DNA of 64,000 bases from Xiphias gladius. Lineage: Eukaryota > Chordata > Actinopteri > Istiophoriformes > Xiphiidae. Under the pieces are notes generated by a model. That model made no database searches. It saw only the letters and a list, made by a program, of their open reading frames with translations, and was not told the origin of the DNA. Numbering within the stretch: the stretch's first letter is position 1; each line of letters starts with the position of its first letter. Positions 12,606 to 24,594 of the stretch are shown in pieces. The stretch covers positions 18,010,046 through 18,074,045 of the forward strand of contig NC_053400.1 in NCBI RefSeq assembly GCF_016859285.1. Direction: 5' to 3'. The position numbers were made by a program, and so were the translations under genes.

Positions 12606-13338
12606 AGGCTTAGAATAGACTGCAAAGAGATTTTAAAAAATGTATACTTATATTACCCAATAATTTACTACTTTATCCATGTTGCCTAATTTATTGCTAA
12701 GTGAAATACACAGCTATCATGGAAAATGAAATTTAAAAAAGGTCACCGTGAAGTTGCACAATGTTTTTACAGTAAACCTCTGAAAATCCAAGCTGTGAAA
12801 CAAAACAGGTCAAACTTGTTTTCTAAATGACACTTCTTTTCCATGTGTGTACTAAATACACGGGCCCTGCACACTAATACAAGTGTTTCCAGTTATACTG
12901 AGTGATCAGATCTCTGGTCATGCCGCGCTGAATTTATATGAATTATGTTTTACAAAGTGCCTGAAAACCAAACAAACATGGAAGCAACGTATCCACCATA
13001 CTCCATTGTTACAGGTAATAAAACCCCACATTTAATGAATATACTGTCATATTGTCAGTGCACAGTATCTGTAACCCTCCCAACACCAACTCTGTAACCA
13101 TGCAAAAGTGACTGAGTCATAAACACGGTAATCACGCTGAAACTGGACAAAGCTATTCTGGGAATTACAGGACATCACCAAGTTCCATGTCCTACTGTGA
13201 TGGAGGTGTAAGTTTGTTTTACCCTGTTGTGACAGGAGATTGTGGGAGATGTCAGTTAAGCACAGTCTGTACAGTACTTGCCCGCAGTCCTGAGAGGTCT
13301 AATCAGGCAGAATAAAAATCAACATCTGAGTACGTGGA

Positions 13339-13340
<2 letters not shown>

Positions 13341-13394
<54 letters not shown>
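13341..13394. repeat. (AT)n microsatellite
   Basis: About 27 uninterrupted AT units. The run ends directly at an ATTAATAAGTGCTTATTAAT palindrome, so it probably expanded from the end of the neighbouring element. Confidence 0.95.
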
Positions 13395-13400
<6 letters not shown>

Positions 13401-13625
13401 GTGCTTATTAATGTACAGAATTAGTGAATACGTATAACTTTCCTATTAAGACTAATATTATTTTTTATACCACTACAATTTTGTCATTCATTATCTGTCT
13501 ATACACCTGCCTACACTTAGGGTTTATAGTTATAGTTGTTGACAAATACATTAATAAGCACTTACAACTGCATTAAAGTGTGTTACAAACCATTTGTTAA
13601 ATGTTTTATACTACTAATAAATGCT
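13392..13625. mobile_element. Small inverted-repeat element after the AT run
   Basis: The palindromic left end ATTAATAAGTGCTTATTAAT recurs inverted at 13546-13566 (ACATTAATAAGCACTTACAA). The interior lacks coding capacity, as in a MITE. Boundaries are approximate. Confidence 0.4.
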
Positions 13626-14282
13626 AAATAGGGGGACTTAAAGCAAAGTGAGAGCCCTTTGGAAAACTACTCACGTTTTGTAGAGCATCAGATTTGTATG
13701 TCTAGTGTCCTTTCCAAAACCGGTCCACTTATTGCTAAAATATATTTTGCAGTATTTCTGGAGACTTTTTAATAGTTACTCAGCTGAGGTGAAAAAAATA
13801 TACAGCCAGACTGTGCAATAATTTCACATGATTTTAATGTCAAAGTGAGAAACGTTTTGGTGAAGACGTGTAGCTAAAATTTAAACGTCAGGCTTACCCA
13901 AAGAAGTGGCTGCTACACAACCCAGACTTGCACGTACAGCCAAGGCTGGGTTATGCAACCAGGCAAAGTGGGCAACTGCTCAGGGGTCGCAAACCTCCAG
14001 GATTACCCCATATCATTTGGGTCTACATTATCTGATTAATCACAAACTTGTTTGAAATTTGCACCACTGAAATAGAGCACCACGTCTCCATTTTGTACTA
14101 GGGCTCAGAGTGAAAATCTAGTTTTAAGACCTTAACTGTTTTACTCTATATTGTGGTCATTTAATGTAAACTTGTGTTTTATCAAATTGCTTCCATTTTT
14201 CTGTATGGTAAGCAATAAACACACAGAATACTTATGGAAAGATAGTATTATTCCTTTCACAGGAGTGCGGTAAGGCTGGACT

Positions 14283-14620
14283 CATTAGTTATTTTTATTA
14301 TCAATACGTCTATTACTTTCTTTATTGATCAATTGATTGTTCAGTGTCTAAAATGTTCTAAAATGGTAATATTCAAATTGTCTATTTTGTCCGACCAAAA
14401 TTCAAAAACCCAAATATGTTGACTTTATTATCATAGAAAACAAGAACGATCAGAAAATATTCACATTTAAGAAGATGGTACCAATGATTTTCTTGTGTCT
14501 TTGTTTGTTTGTTTTCGTTTGTTTGTTCTGCAATTTTTGCTGAAAAATGACCAAAAGGATAAATAAATGATCAGAAGCGCTGCCAAGTTGTTTTCTGTCA
14601 ATCGACTGATCATTTCTCTC
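14283..14620 (-). repeat. TTAATCGATTA-type repeat, copy 3
   Basis: Contains TTTATTGATCAATTGATTG, AAAATTCAAAAACCCAAATATG and GTCAATCGACTGATCATTTC, the complements of the forward family words. It has an extra GTTT-rich insertion at 14505-14530. Confidence 0.5.
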
Positions 14621-14839
14621 TGTCAACAGTACTGGTTGGTTTCTGGGTAAATGTTTGGTTTCTGGTGCACGGTTCGTGTATGTAAACCTCACGTACAGCA
14701 GACGCTACTGCCGTAAAACGTCGGCCAAACAGACGGCTGGAGTGTTCGTTGGACAGCTCTAAGACACACGAGCAGACGGACACGTTGCTGTTTAGATTCA
14801 GTGCGAAGAAAATCTTAGTTAAAGTCGGTACAAACTTAC

Positions 14840-14900
14840 CTTACAACTTTGTTATATTGTTCGCTGACGCTTCCTCCTGAGAGATCACACCCACTGACAC
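14840..14900 (-). other. tradd: Probable 5' untranslated first exon of tradd
   Basis: A consensus donor, TAAG|GTAAGT, is read on the minus strand with the exon ending at 14840. The first tradd coding exon starts behind an acceptor (GTTCAG at about 10080). Upstream on the same strand are two CCAAT boxes (complement at 14923-14927 and 14954-14958). The transcription start is not determined. This is an inference from splice signals only. Confidence 0.5.
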
Positions 14901-14919
14901 TCTGAAAACTTCCTGGCCT

Positions 14920-14960
14920 CCCATTGGCTGAGCATAAATGAAAACGTGCTCTGATTGGTG
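14920..14960 (-). promoter_or_regulatory. CCAAT-box pair of the tradd promoter
   Basis: Two CCAAT motifs in the same orientation (CCAATGGGAG and CCAATCAGAG on the minus strand) are 31 bases apart, about three helical turns. They lie just upstream of the inferred tradd first exon. NF-Y binds such motifs; use here is inferred. Confidence 0.45.
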
Positions 14961-15448
14961 GAAATAATCAACATGCCGCCCGAGGAAAAAGACATGACAG
15001 GAAGGAAATGTCTTTTTTTTTTTTTTTTTTTTAACTGAAGACATTCAAATGTAGGGCAAAGCATTTCAATTACATATCTTTAAAAGGTTAGGATTCCTTA
15101 ACACTGAAACACAATCATTAAAGGGGTAAAAATGATCAGTGAAGTGGCTGAAGACGACAGACTGCTTGGTCAAGTGAATAAAACTGTAATTTATTCAGTT
15201 GAACAGCTGCATTTCTGCACTTTCCTTTGGTGGACCTACAGGCCCCGAGTTTCTGCAGTTTCAGTCGCTCCTGTGGTTATATAAACTGTTTTTATTCACG
15301 TTAACAGCTCTGAAAAAAACCACTGCTGAAAACCATAAAATTACAAAGCCGGTCAGTACATGACCAACATTAACCTCCCGAGGGGCCCTGTGGAAAACAT
15401 TTGCTGTTGGGGCCCTATTATTCCCTACTGTTAATGGCAGTTTGACAT

Positions 15449-15750
15449 GGCTGAAAAATTAATTGGCAACCATTTTGATAATTGATCAATTCATTGATAA
15501 TTATTACAAAATTTCACTGGTACCAGCTTCTCAGATGTGAATATTTGCTAGTTTTTCCAAGTTTTCTGTGATAGTAAAACTCAGCCTTTTGGGGCTTTTG
15601 ATGTTGGTAAAAAATACAATATGTTCATTTGGGCTGCAGGGAATAATAATGGGCATCTTTCACAATTTTCTGACATTTTATACACTTTCCAAAGAAAATA
15701 ATAGTCAGGTAGATTGATAATGAAAATAATTGTTGATTGCATCCTTGCAG
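15449..15750 (+). repeat. TTAATCGATTA-type repeat, copy 4
   Basis: Begins TTAATTGGCAACCATTTTGA and contains ACCAGCTTCTCAGATGTGA, TTTTCTGTGATAGTAAAACT and TTCTGACATTTTATACACTT. It ends at TGTTGATTGCATCCTTGCAG. It is one of the most complete copies in the window. Confidence 0.6.
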
Positions 15751-15759
15751 TACTCCTAT

Positions 15760-17350
15760 GATGGAATAATACTACCTTGCTCAAAGTTTTCTGTGTGTTA
15801 ATTACTTGAAACACAGAAAATAATTAAAGCAATTTGATAAGACAAAACGTTACGAAACAAAACTATTTAGGTCCTGAAACTTAATTTTGACATCGGGCTC
15901 CGGTACAAGACTGAGGACCTGTCATAGTTGATATTATACTTCATTGATTCAAATTTTAACAAATTAGTAATTAACCAAATGATGTAGACCAAAAATAATA
16001 CACAGTATACCTGGAGCTGGTAATCCAGAAGATATGGCCTTGACAGTCCAAGTAAGTGACAACAATGAATTACAAAAAGGAACCAATGTTACTTGGACAT
16101 TTTATCCACTGGTGCTGTAATGAGTGGTCAATTAATCGATTAGTCGATTGACAGAAATGTTATCACCAACTAATATGATAGTTGAATTAATCGTTTAGGT
16201 CATTTATGAGGCAGAAATGACAAATATTTGCTAATTCCAGCTTGTCAGGTGTGAGGATTTTTTTTATTTTCCCTTTTCTCGCATTGTAAATTGAATATCT
16301 TTGAGTTCAGACTGTTGGTCAGGAAAAAAAAGAAATTTGAATATGTCACCTTAGGTTTAGGTCAACTGATTAACTTTTTTATGTTTATTTTTATATAACT
16401 GACATAGTATCTTTGGCAAATTTGAAGGAGTAACAAATAAATGAATAAAATTTCAATGGAAGGGGTTTTGTCAAATTCTGTTCATATGCTGTGGAAAGAT
16501 ATATGAAAAGATATATGATGGGAAAAGGCGTGTATATTTGTTAGAAAAATTAATAAAAAGACTCTTAAAAACATACTGCCCTGTGGCAAAATTTGGCTCC
16601 GATGAAACTTTGTCTACTTGCATTCGATTATTGCACTGATTTCACTACTGTGTCAAAAGGTACCAGGTCATTTATCGTGTAACAGTTATTTTCCAGCTCT
16701 TAACCAATGATCTTACAACTGAAGACGACTGGCTGGTTGTTTTTTCTTCCAGTGTACACAACAGATTTTTACACATTGTTACTTTAGTGAATCAACTTGT
16801 GTGCATGCTCTCATTAAAAACTGGACCAAGTAGAGGCTTTCAAAAAAAAAGATTCTTCACATCCATTGATTAGGATTATTTTTTAACAAACAGGCTTTTA
16901 GCACCGACCAGACAAAACTCTAATTCTTAATCTTTTAATGTAATTTAAGACAAGAATCACACTGTTTTGTTTCTTGTTGTTTCAGTAAAATGGATGGCCC
17001 CTGGTCTAATCTGTGAGAGAAGTCTGTTTCATCCCATCCACTCTCCCTTATCTTCTCACACGGTAATAACAACTGCAATAATAACAGCTGTGACCATTTA
17101 ACCAAAATCTTATATTTGTAATTTGTATAAAATGAATGTGCACTAAAAGGGAGCTATCTAATCTGTCCGAAAACCTCAGATGACTTTTAGAAGAATGAGT
17201 GTGCGCAAATGGGTACGCCTGGGCAATATCTATTAAAACCTAACCGAATTCAACTTTTTTCCAAGTGTAACTGGTGCTTTAAAATGTACATATCACATAA
17301 AGAAGATGAAATAAAGATGTCAAGAAACCCACAAGATAGATATGTAAAGG
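15760..17350. other. Intergenic DNA between tradd and ogfod1
   Basis: AT-rich sequence with no exon recognised on either strand. Besides the repeat at 16118-16400 it holds only simple A/T tracts. TTTTAAT at about 16931 could be a distal ATTAAA polyadenylation signal for ogfod1 on the minus strand. Confidence 0.5.
16118..16400 (+). repeat. TTAATCGATTA-type repeat, copy 5
   Basis: Starts GGTCAATTAATCGATTAGTC, the clearest family terminus in the window. It contains TTCCAGCTTGTCAGGTGTGA and GACTGTTGGTCAGGAAAAA and is truncated near 16400. Confidence 0.6.
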
Positions 17351-17353
17351 ATA

Positions 17354-17359
17354 TTTATT
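17354..17359 (-). terminator. Polyadenylation signal overlapping the ogfod1 stop
   Basis: The minus strand reads GAATAAATATCC: the stop codon TAA (17357-17355) is inside AATAAA. No other AATAAA was seen within 300 bases downstream. If used, the 3' untranslated region would be only 10-30 bases long. Confidence 0.4.
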
Positions 17360-20300
17360 CATAGTACACAAAGGAAAAGTCATAAAATGCTCTGCAGGTT
17401 GAACTGCCAGCAGAATCAGAGCAGCTTTTGTGGTTGACATGTTTGACAAATTTGAGGCTCTCTTTGTCTCTGTAGACGAGGGCAAGGGAGTTGTCCTCTG
17501 GATACACTGTCAGAAGCTGTGAAGAAAACGAAAACAGGGTGATGGTGATGATAAATGAAGTGTTGCTCACACTTGTGCAACTGCACTTCATTACTGTGAT
17601 CAGCACTCACCTCCTCATCCTCTTCATTAGCAACATAACACGTGAAGCCCCCAAACTCTGACTGCCAGTCTATGAAACACAAAGTAACAGTCACAGCATT
17701 GATTGACAGTTTGATCTAAGTGTGTGTTTGTGTGTGTGTGTATACACTCACCTGCACAGCCAAAAGGTAAAACAAGATCCAGAGCGTACTCTGCCCGTGC
17801 TGCATCTCCATCATGCAACAGAGTGTAGCCGCCCTGAGACCATCGACGCAGTTCACCACAACATACAGGTGTGCTCAGCTCTAAAGAACACACACAGGTC
17901 ACAACACACAAACACAGCTGTATAAACCTGTGGCTGAAGAGACCAGCTCACACTGACACACACCTTTCTCTCTGCTTGCATTTGCTGACGGCGATTCGGT
18001 CGAAGACCCAGTGGCTTCTCCATCCCCTTCTTGCTCCTTCTCCTCTTTCTCCTCATCTTTATTCTCATCGTCGTCATCAGCAGGACACAGGTAGTGCAAT
18101 CGAAGGCCGGTGAAGTTGGAAAGGAGCAGGAAGAAAGCCTCTGAGCGAAGCAGCTCCCAGCATGTGCTCACACACTGAGGCAGGGTGTCCAGAGAAGCCA
18201 CTTCATAGCATCTGAGTGCATGTAATCAGTCTTAAAAAATATGCTCTCTGACACAGAACCCATAAAAAGTAGATCCGTGTCAACAAGTCAAACGATCTGT
18301 GAAACATGACCCACCTCTTATTGGGCGGACCTCTCCTCATCCACTGAATCTGAGCGAGTCGCAGGGCTTCACCCACCTCCCTGAACTTCTCCTCCTGAAG
18401 ACGAACACATAATCAGTCAACAAGAACACGTGGACACATGCGAGGCAGAGAAAAAGAGTGAGACGTTACACCTTGAGAAAGTCTTTGAGCTGAATTTCAG
18501 AGCTTTCTTCAAATTCCTCCTGAATCTGCTCTTGATAGGAGATGTCCAGGTACAATGGATTGACCCACTCCAGCAGCAGCGTTTCCTGTCATCAACACAA
18601 CAAACACATAAAAAGGAATGTAGGCTGTAGGCCATTAAAGGAGTAGTCTGACATTTTGGGAAATACATTTTTTCGCTTTCTTTGCTCGAGTTTAGAAGGC
18701 AATATCAGCGCCATGCTCACATCTGTCTGTTAACTATGAAGTTAGAGGGCTAGGTCAGCCATCCGGCACATATCACTGTAAAGCTGCAAAGTGTTGTTTT
18801 TAACGCTTCAGTTTTTGGTTGGATTAAACAAACAAGACATAAAATGTTAATCAATGAGCTTCAGAGGCTCTGGTAGGAGGACTTCGTTACCTTTCGACTG
18901 AGCACGGCCAGCTGCTTCCTCCCGTTTCCAGTCTTTATGCTGAGCTAACCGACCGCTGGCTTCAGCTTCTTACTTAATGTACAGATTTGAGAGTGGTGTT
19001 GATCATTTGACTCTCACAAGAAAGCAACGAAATGTATTCCCCCAAAAGGTCGAACTATTTCTATGGAGATGGTAAAATGACAGTGTGCATATCTGACCAA
19101 ACTCACATCTCTTGGTAAGTGTGGACTCCTGGGGACGGGGGGTTCCGTGTGGCGAGGAGGACGCTCCAGAGATGGTCCGTGAAACCAGCCGCTGAGAGAC
19201 AGTCGACACTTATCCTGTGACAAAACTTCGGACACCTGGAAAACCACAACACGTGCTCTAGATTTCCAATCACAGTCTCTTCTTTGGTGTAACAGCACTT
19301 TACAGGGTTTCTACAGGCTTCAGAAAGTTAAATTTAAGACTTTTTAATACCACATAGAATGCAATTTAATACCTTTTTCATGGCCATACCAGCCGAAGTA
19401 TCAAAGATATCAATAAAAAAGGTATGATAGGGGCTAAAATTATTCACAAAAAACAATGTAATACATTTTTTCACATTTTTCATTACTCCCTGGTAGTAAA
19501 TCAATGCTTTTTTAGGACTTTTCAAGACCTGCAGATACCCTGAATTTGAAAAGCCAAAACACTTATTCTTACTTGGTGAAAGGACACTGGAGAAACTTCA
19601 AAGAGGACGAGTGTGTTCCAAGAGGGCACAAGCGACTTCACTATACTCTGTGGCTGGAAATTACCTGATGAGAGAGATGAAAAATATACAAAACTTCTGT
19701 TGTCTAAAATCACAGAAATGCACACACACACAAACAAACACCAAGTGGGATACTCACCATCTGTTGCGTAAAGATCGAGGGTTCCCCCGTCGCTGCTCTG
19801 CCATGGAGGCACAAGATACAGAATGAAAGCAACGCGCCTTCCCTCCAATTCGTCATCATGACACAAAAGAACATCTGGACGGACGACAGAATGGGATATG
19901 TTTAAGAAGGCAAAACTACAGAAGATCATTCATCAAAAGAAACGAAACATCAAAAGAGCCTGAAAATAAATCAGTCCTTCTTGCTGGAGTTTTAGCAACA
20001 GGCTCACCTGTGTATTCATATCTGGCACAAGAAATATCCACTGTGGGCTCCAGTTCAACCCCCAACACTTCACTGAGCCAGGAACGGAAACGCCCAAACA
20101 GTGCTGACCTGAAAACAGTGATACATAGAACCATATACTGCGTTTCACTGTGACATACTGTATTGTACTGTATTGTATAATGAAGACATTTTTCTAAGCC
20201 TCACCACACAGACAGATTGTTTGACTGCCTGAAAGCCTACCGTGACATTTTGTTGTGACATAAATAATAGATGATGACAACAGCAGGCAGTTATTGTGCA

Positions 20301-23300
20301 TTTAATTATGATGTTTATTCTCCAGGGCTGTATTTCTTCAGTAGGTGTAGCGCCGTATAGTCGCAAATAAGTATTTAGAAGAAATTGCAGTCTCTCCACT
20401 GCAAACACAGCTCATCTTATTCATAATGAAAAAAACTGCATATTATTTCTAAATAAAGGAAAGGTTTGTACATTATTTCGCTACCTGGGCACTGTGTGAG
20501 TCTCCAAGGTGTTGTCTTGGAATCAGACTTGGCACCCTGCTAATATTTCTCCTTGATTTCTTTCTTGCACTTGGCTCTGACACTGGCAGGTTGTCTTGGC
20601 AGGTCTGGTAGCTCTCACTGCTCCGTAAATCTACAATAACAGCTTTTGACTTTAGTCATTTGTTTAAAATCTCCAGCGTTTAAGCTGTTGTAATGACTTG
20701 ACAGTGAAGTAGCCTTGTGTTTTCTGTCAAGTTCAGCACCGTAACCAGACTGAAGAAGAAACAGGCTTTCCTCTCAAGAAGAGGATTTCACTGAATATGT
20801 TGTGCTCACAGGTGATTAGCTGCAGCCAAATCCATTTTCCATGTGGTTCACTGCACAGTCCCACCATTAATGCGAACTTTGAGAATCATCAGCACTAAAT
20901 GAAGGACATATTCTAATTAGGTGGAAGATGTATACTCTGGCTCCACCTGGTGGAGCTGATACGTAAATCTCAAAATGTCTCCCTACACATTAGCATCTCT
21001 TGTCTTTTATTCCTGTGCAGTCGACATTAAAAATGCTCGTTTTATTTTTCATGCAATTTTAACCAAATGAAGAACTAATGAAAAACTAAAGATTTATTTC
21101 GCTCAGAATCCAGATATAAAATGAGCTCTTTCTCAATTATCTATTTGTTGAACATGAATACACTGTGCATGAAAATGACAACATGGTCTCTATAATTTTT
21201 GGAAACGAAAAGATTAAAAAAAACAAAAAAACAGCTAAAAGTATGTTTAGACTCATGTGTGGCACATTTAAGTTAAAAAATGTAGCCATTCTCTCAGGAC
21301 CAGTTAAAAAAAAAAGAAAAAAAGAAAAGCGTAAAAATGGTTTAAAAAGAGGTCAATAATTTTCGTTAAGAGGTATATAGATTTAGTGGCCTCTTTATTA
21401 GGCACACCCGTTTGATCTAATACAATCCAATACAACTGTTCTGCCATAAAGGCTACTTTTATGATGCCACTAATGTTCAAGTCATAGAGGTGTTAATTCA
21501 ATCATACGTTTAAGTACTGAGGTCATAGCTAGTGTTGTTGTTGTACTGGACTGCATTATATCCTGAGATGTTTTTTAATATTCTGCCTCCCTCATGTATG
21601 TAAATGAGACGGACAAAAAAAAATTAGAAACACCTCTCAGTACAATGCAGTCCAATACAACACCACCTCTAACTATGACCTCAATAATGAATATATAATT
21701 GAATTTATATTTTTCCAACAATGTCACCAAAAACTGAACATTATAAATGTCTTAAAAATAGAATTTATGGCAGAGCTGTTGTACTGAATTGCATCATATT
21801 GTACAGGTCCACCTAATAAATTATACAGTGTCTATCGAAATTAAATATCAAATTGTGCTTCAAAGTAAGTTGTCAAAGGCTCAACGGTGTCTCCATCCCA
21901 GCAAATTTCTCAGTAAGCCACAGCAGTGAGTGAGCATGCACAGTACCAGAGTCCTAGTACTGGGTCATTGCAATGAAATGCAGCCATTGTTACTCTTATT
22001 TAAAAAAAAAAAAAAAATGCTGTGAAAAAGGCCTATAACATAACCTGGCTCTAAAGGTAGGAAATACTGACTACAGTGTACTACCAGTAGAATAAATGTG
22101 CTTTAAATTACACTAGGTTTTTTTTCTTTGTTTTTTTTCTGGTTGGAATTATTCATCACGGAGAGCTGCAGACCAGGTGGTAGAGCTGTGGAGATTAATT
22201 GGCCGTTAATTATTGGGTTGGTGGTTCAGTCCCGGGTTCTCGAGACGATAGACACAAACTCGCTCCCAATGAGTGTGTAACAGTGATAAAAGAGTCTAGC
22301 AAATTAATGTAATGTGACCTGTCTGTCAGAAATGACAACCTAAAATATAAACGTTCATAAAAACGAGGCATCTCTTTTTGGATAAAGTTTTTGATAGATA
22401 ATGTTCCAGCTAACTCTCTTCAAAAGCACTATTATTCTACTTATAGCTCATCCTGAGAGAGCAGCTCAAATTGTCAGAGCACCGGCCATTATCAACACTT
22501 CACCTTTCGTAACATCTATCCTCTGGTACTCAGTAATTCTGCAACCAGAAAAAAAAAAAAAAAAAAATCTCATACCAACTCACACTAGGTCTGTCATATA
22601 CAGGGCACAAACAGGAGAATACAAGCTGTGTCTCACCTCAGTCCTGTGATGTGTGGCTCTGTTCTCTTCCTCAAGTCATCTGACTGGACGGGGACGACGA
22701 CAAAGGGAAGGCAATGTCAGATTCCCAACACAAATCCACTGGGATAAATCAGTGAGAGGGTCAGTTTGATGGCTACCTGTTTAAATTTGTAGAGATCGTT
22801 TGACTTCTCGTGGAAGTTGAGCCCCAGCAGTTCTCTCTGCAGGTTTTCTACGAAGGTCTCACTGCTGAGGAAGTTCTTGATGATGCAGTGAGGGAAAGGG
22901 TGGCAGTCCACCTCCAGGTCCCCTGCATAAAAATAACAAAAGACAATGTGTCCGACTGAGCCCTCACACAAATAACTGTAGCCCGACCAAAAAATTAGCA
23001 TTTAGCTAAAGATATATCAGCTGCGATGTATCAGCCAGTATTCATTTATCACTCAATAAGGATCCTTCAGTTTCAGTTTACTAAAGAACTGTGACGAAGA
23101 TACATACTGGGCGAGAAGTTTTACAGCTGAAGAATAAAACCGTAAGTTATCTCTCCTGGAAAAACGATTTAACACTGCTTCTAAATGACCTCAAACATAT
23201 CTGAAATTGCTTATCAGCCGACATGGGATAAAGTGAGAAGCTCTAACGGCTGTTGTCGCTCGGGCCAACCGAACACCAGTCTCGGAACAGCCACGTAAGT

Positions 23301-23670
23301 TAAACTGAGCTAGACTCATTAAAAAAAAACTATGTGAAATATATATATTCGTATATATTATGTGTCATTAAGCTGTTGTCTTGCTGGGATAAGGTTGTTG
23401 GAAGAACTAGAGAAAGATCCAGCCTGGTTTTTGTGTATGATTTAAGATTTATTCAAGAGTGGGAAGCCGTGACAAAGCAGCACGGGGGTTTTGTTTACTG
23501 TTTGGCTCACCCAGGCTGCAGCGGGTCCTCCGGCTCCACGCCTTTTTCACCGCACTCTTCACCCGCTCGTCCTCCACAACTGAACCAAGTTCTGCGGTTT
23601 CTTCACATCTCTTCTGCTTTTTCTTCTTGTCTGTTTTGCTGCACTCGTCCTGTCTTCGTTTAGAGGCCAT
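17355..23670 (-). CDS. ogfod1: OGFOD1, 2-oxoglutarate/iron prolyl-3-hydroxylase
   Basis: OGFOD1 hydroxylates a proline of ribosomal protein uS12 (RPS23) and affects translation fidelity and stress granules. Thirteen exons: 23670-23511, 22922-22777, 22683-22637, 20108-20008, 19874-19758, 19664-19573, 19235-19107, 18585-18472, 18394-18315, 18211-17964, 17880-17752, 17669-17611, 17516-17355. They total 1584 bases and 527 residues (human about 542), with every junction in phase. The double-stranded beta-helix iron site is intact: HxD at H157/D159 in [10 protein letters not shown], distal H220 in SFHQ, and R232 in CRLSLSGW for 2-oxoglutarate. The C-terminal domain ends FVKHVNHKS...DFSFVYYE. The acidic linker in exon 10 ([19 protein letters not shown]) is variable in the family. 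The ATG at 23670 is used: upstream in-frame codons have only a GTG. Introns 6 and 7 each carry a MITE. Confidence 0.96.
18637..19062. mobile_element. MITE-like element in ogfod1 intron 7
   Basis: The left end, AAAGGAGTAGTCTGACATTT, and the right end, whose complement is GAAATAGTTCGACCTTTTGG, are imperfect terminal inverted repeats. The interior includes words common in fish copies (GCTGAGCTAACCGACCGCTGGC). It is about 425 bases long, non-coding, and ends 45 bases before exon 7. Confidence 0.65.
19303..19542. mobile_element. 240-bp MITE-like element in ogfod1 intron 6
   Basis: Terminal inverted repeats are CAGGGTTTCTACAGG at 19303 and CCTGCAGATACCCTG at 19528-19542, with 13 of 15 positions complementary. 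The interior has repeated TTTAAGACTTTTTAATACC-type words. No coding capacity. Confidence 0.7.
21385..21832. mobile_element. Fold-back (palindromic) MITE
   Basis: The left arm (TTTATTAGGCACACCCG..., CTGCCATAAA) is mirrored by the right arm (TTTATGGCAG..., CACCTAATAAA). Nested inside, GAGGTCATAGCTAGTG...GGACTGCATT is mirrored by AATGCAGTCC...CTAACTATGACCTC. Almost the whole 445 bases form one imperfect hairpin with a loop of about 50 bases. It lies in ogfod1 intron 3. Confidence 0.7.
22160..22290 (+). mobile_element. tRNA-derived SINE head-like sequence
   Basis: A-box-like TGGTAGAGCTGT and B-box-like GGTTCAGTCCC are separated by about 45 bases, as in an RNA polymerase III internal promoter. 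It is not a tRNA gene: no cloverleaf stems could be drawn. It lies in ogfod1 intron 3. Confidence 0.4.
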
Positions 23671-23800
23671 CGTGGACACTAAACACACAGTTTATAAGGT
23701 ATTTTGACAACATTCACACCTGTAACGTGCGTCGGTGTGAAACGGGCTGGGCGTCGCGGGTTTATGACGTTACGTATGGGAGACTATTTTATGCCCTGAG
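23671..23800 (-). promoter_or_regulatory. ogfod1 promoter region
   Basis: A short CG-rich block directly upstream of the ogfod1 start holds GACGTTACGTA (a CRE/ATF-like half-site pair, near 23766) and GGGCGTCGCGGG. There is no clear TATA box. Promoter role is inferred from position and composition. Confidence 0.4.
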
Positions 23801-23829
23801 TACAGACTGTCAAGCAGCGCTGAGAAAAC

Positions 23830-24590
23830 TGACAACAAAATAAAAAGTATTTTAGCTGAAATTTAAGTGTCTGTTAAAGCTGGAGTACGTATGAAGGATA
23901 AAAACTGTGATTTACTGGTAAATAGTTGGATTTGGTTGGGTAAACATGTAAACATTTAAAGGTTAAGCCCTAAACGAACCGATGGAAGAATGAACTAAAT
24001 CTATTTGCAAGATCTCTTCAATGTCTGTAGGACAGAAAGGCCCTAAAACTGTTTTTGTCTTTTACTGAACTTCTCAATGCTGCTTGAATAGGACCCTCAC
24101 TCTTGGTTAACATATTATGATTTTATGGTTGAGTGTGCGTTTTCTCTTTTTGGTCTGTTATACTGTTCAACATGAATGTATACTGAAATTGTACAACTGA
24201 AGTATGCCTTACAGTTTGTACTTGAATATTGTACCATAAAAATGTTAAATGTATGTCTTATTAATTGATTGGAGGAGTACATTTTATTATACTTTTGACT
24301 TTTTAAGCTTACATTTTACATCAACCATGGCAGAAAAACTATTAAAGGTATCATTTTTTCTTGAATGGGATGAATGCCATACTTTAATAATCTGTTTGCA
24401 ACAATGGTTTTTTCAGCACAGATGTACAGACCATAAATCATCTGTTCTTGTATTGTAATATTTTGGTACACCCTGAACATCTGGTTAAATTAAAATTGAC
24501 ATTTTTTTTATTTTTTAAATCAGAAATTGTTACATTTAACAGCATTAACAGCAGTATTAACACACAGGTCACTGAAATACATTACTGTTC
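23830..24590. other. Intergenic DNA between ogfod1 and the Tc1 fossil
   Basis: AT-rich sequence. No exon-like reading frame or splice pair was convincing. Confidence 0.4.
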
Positions 24591-24594
24591 AAAT

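Noticed and set aside
20936-20960. CTCF-like word CCACCTGGTGGAGC
   Set aside because: Mismatches fall at two core positions and it is almost palindromic. Weaker than the sites reported at 30047 and 39539.
22160-22290. Possible tRNA gene
   Set aside because: A- and B-box-like words are present but acceptor and anticodon stems do not pair. Kept as SINE-like only.
23671-23688. Upstream GTG start for ogfod1
   Set aside because: Not an ATG; the ATG at 23670 has the better context and matches the family N-terminal charge pattern.
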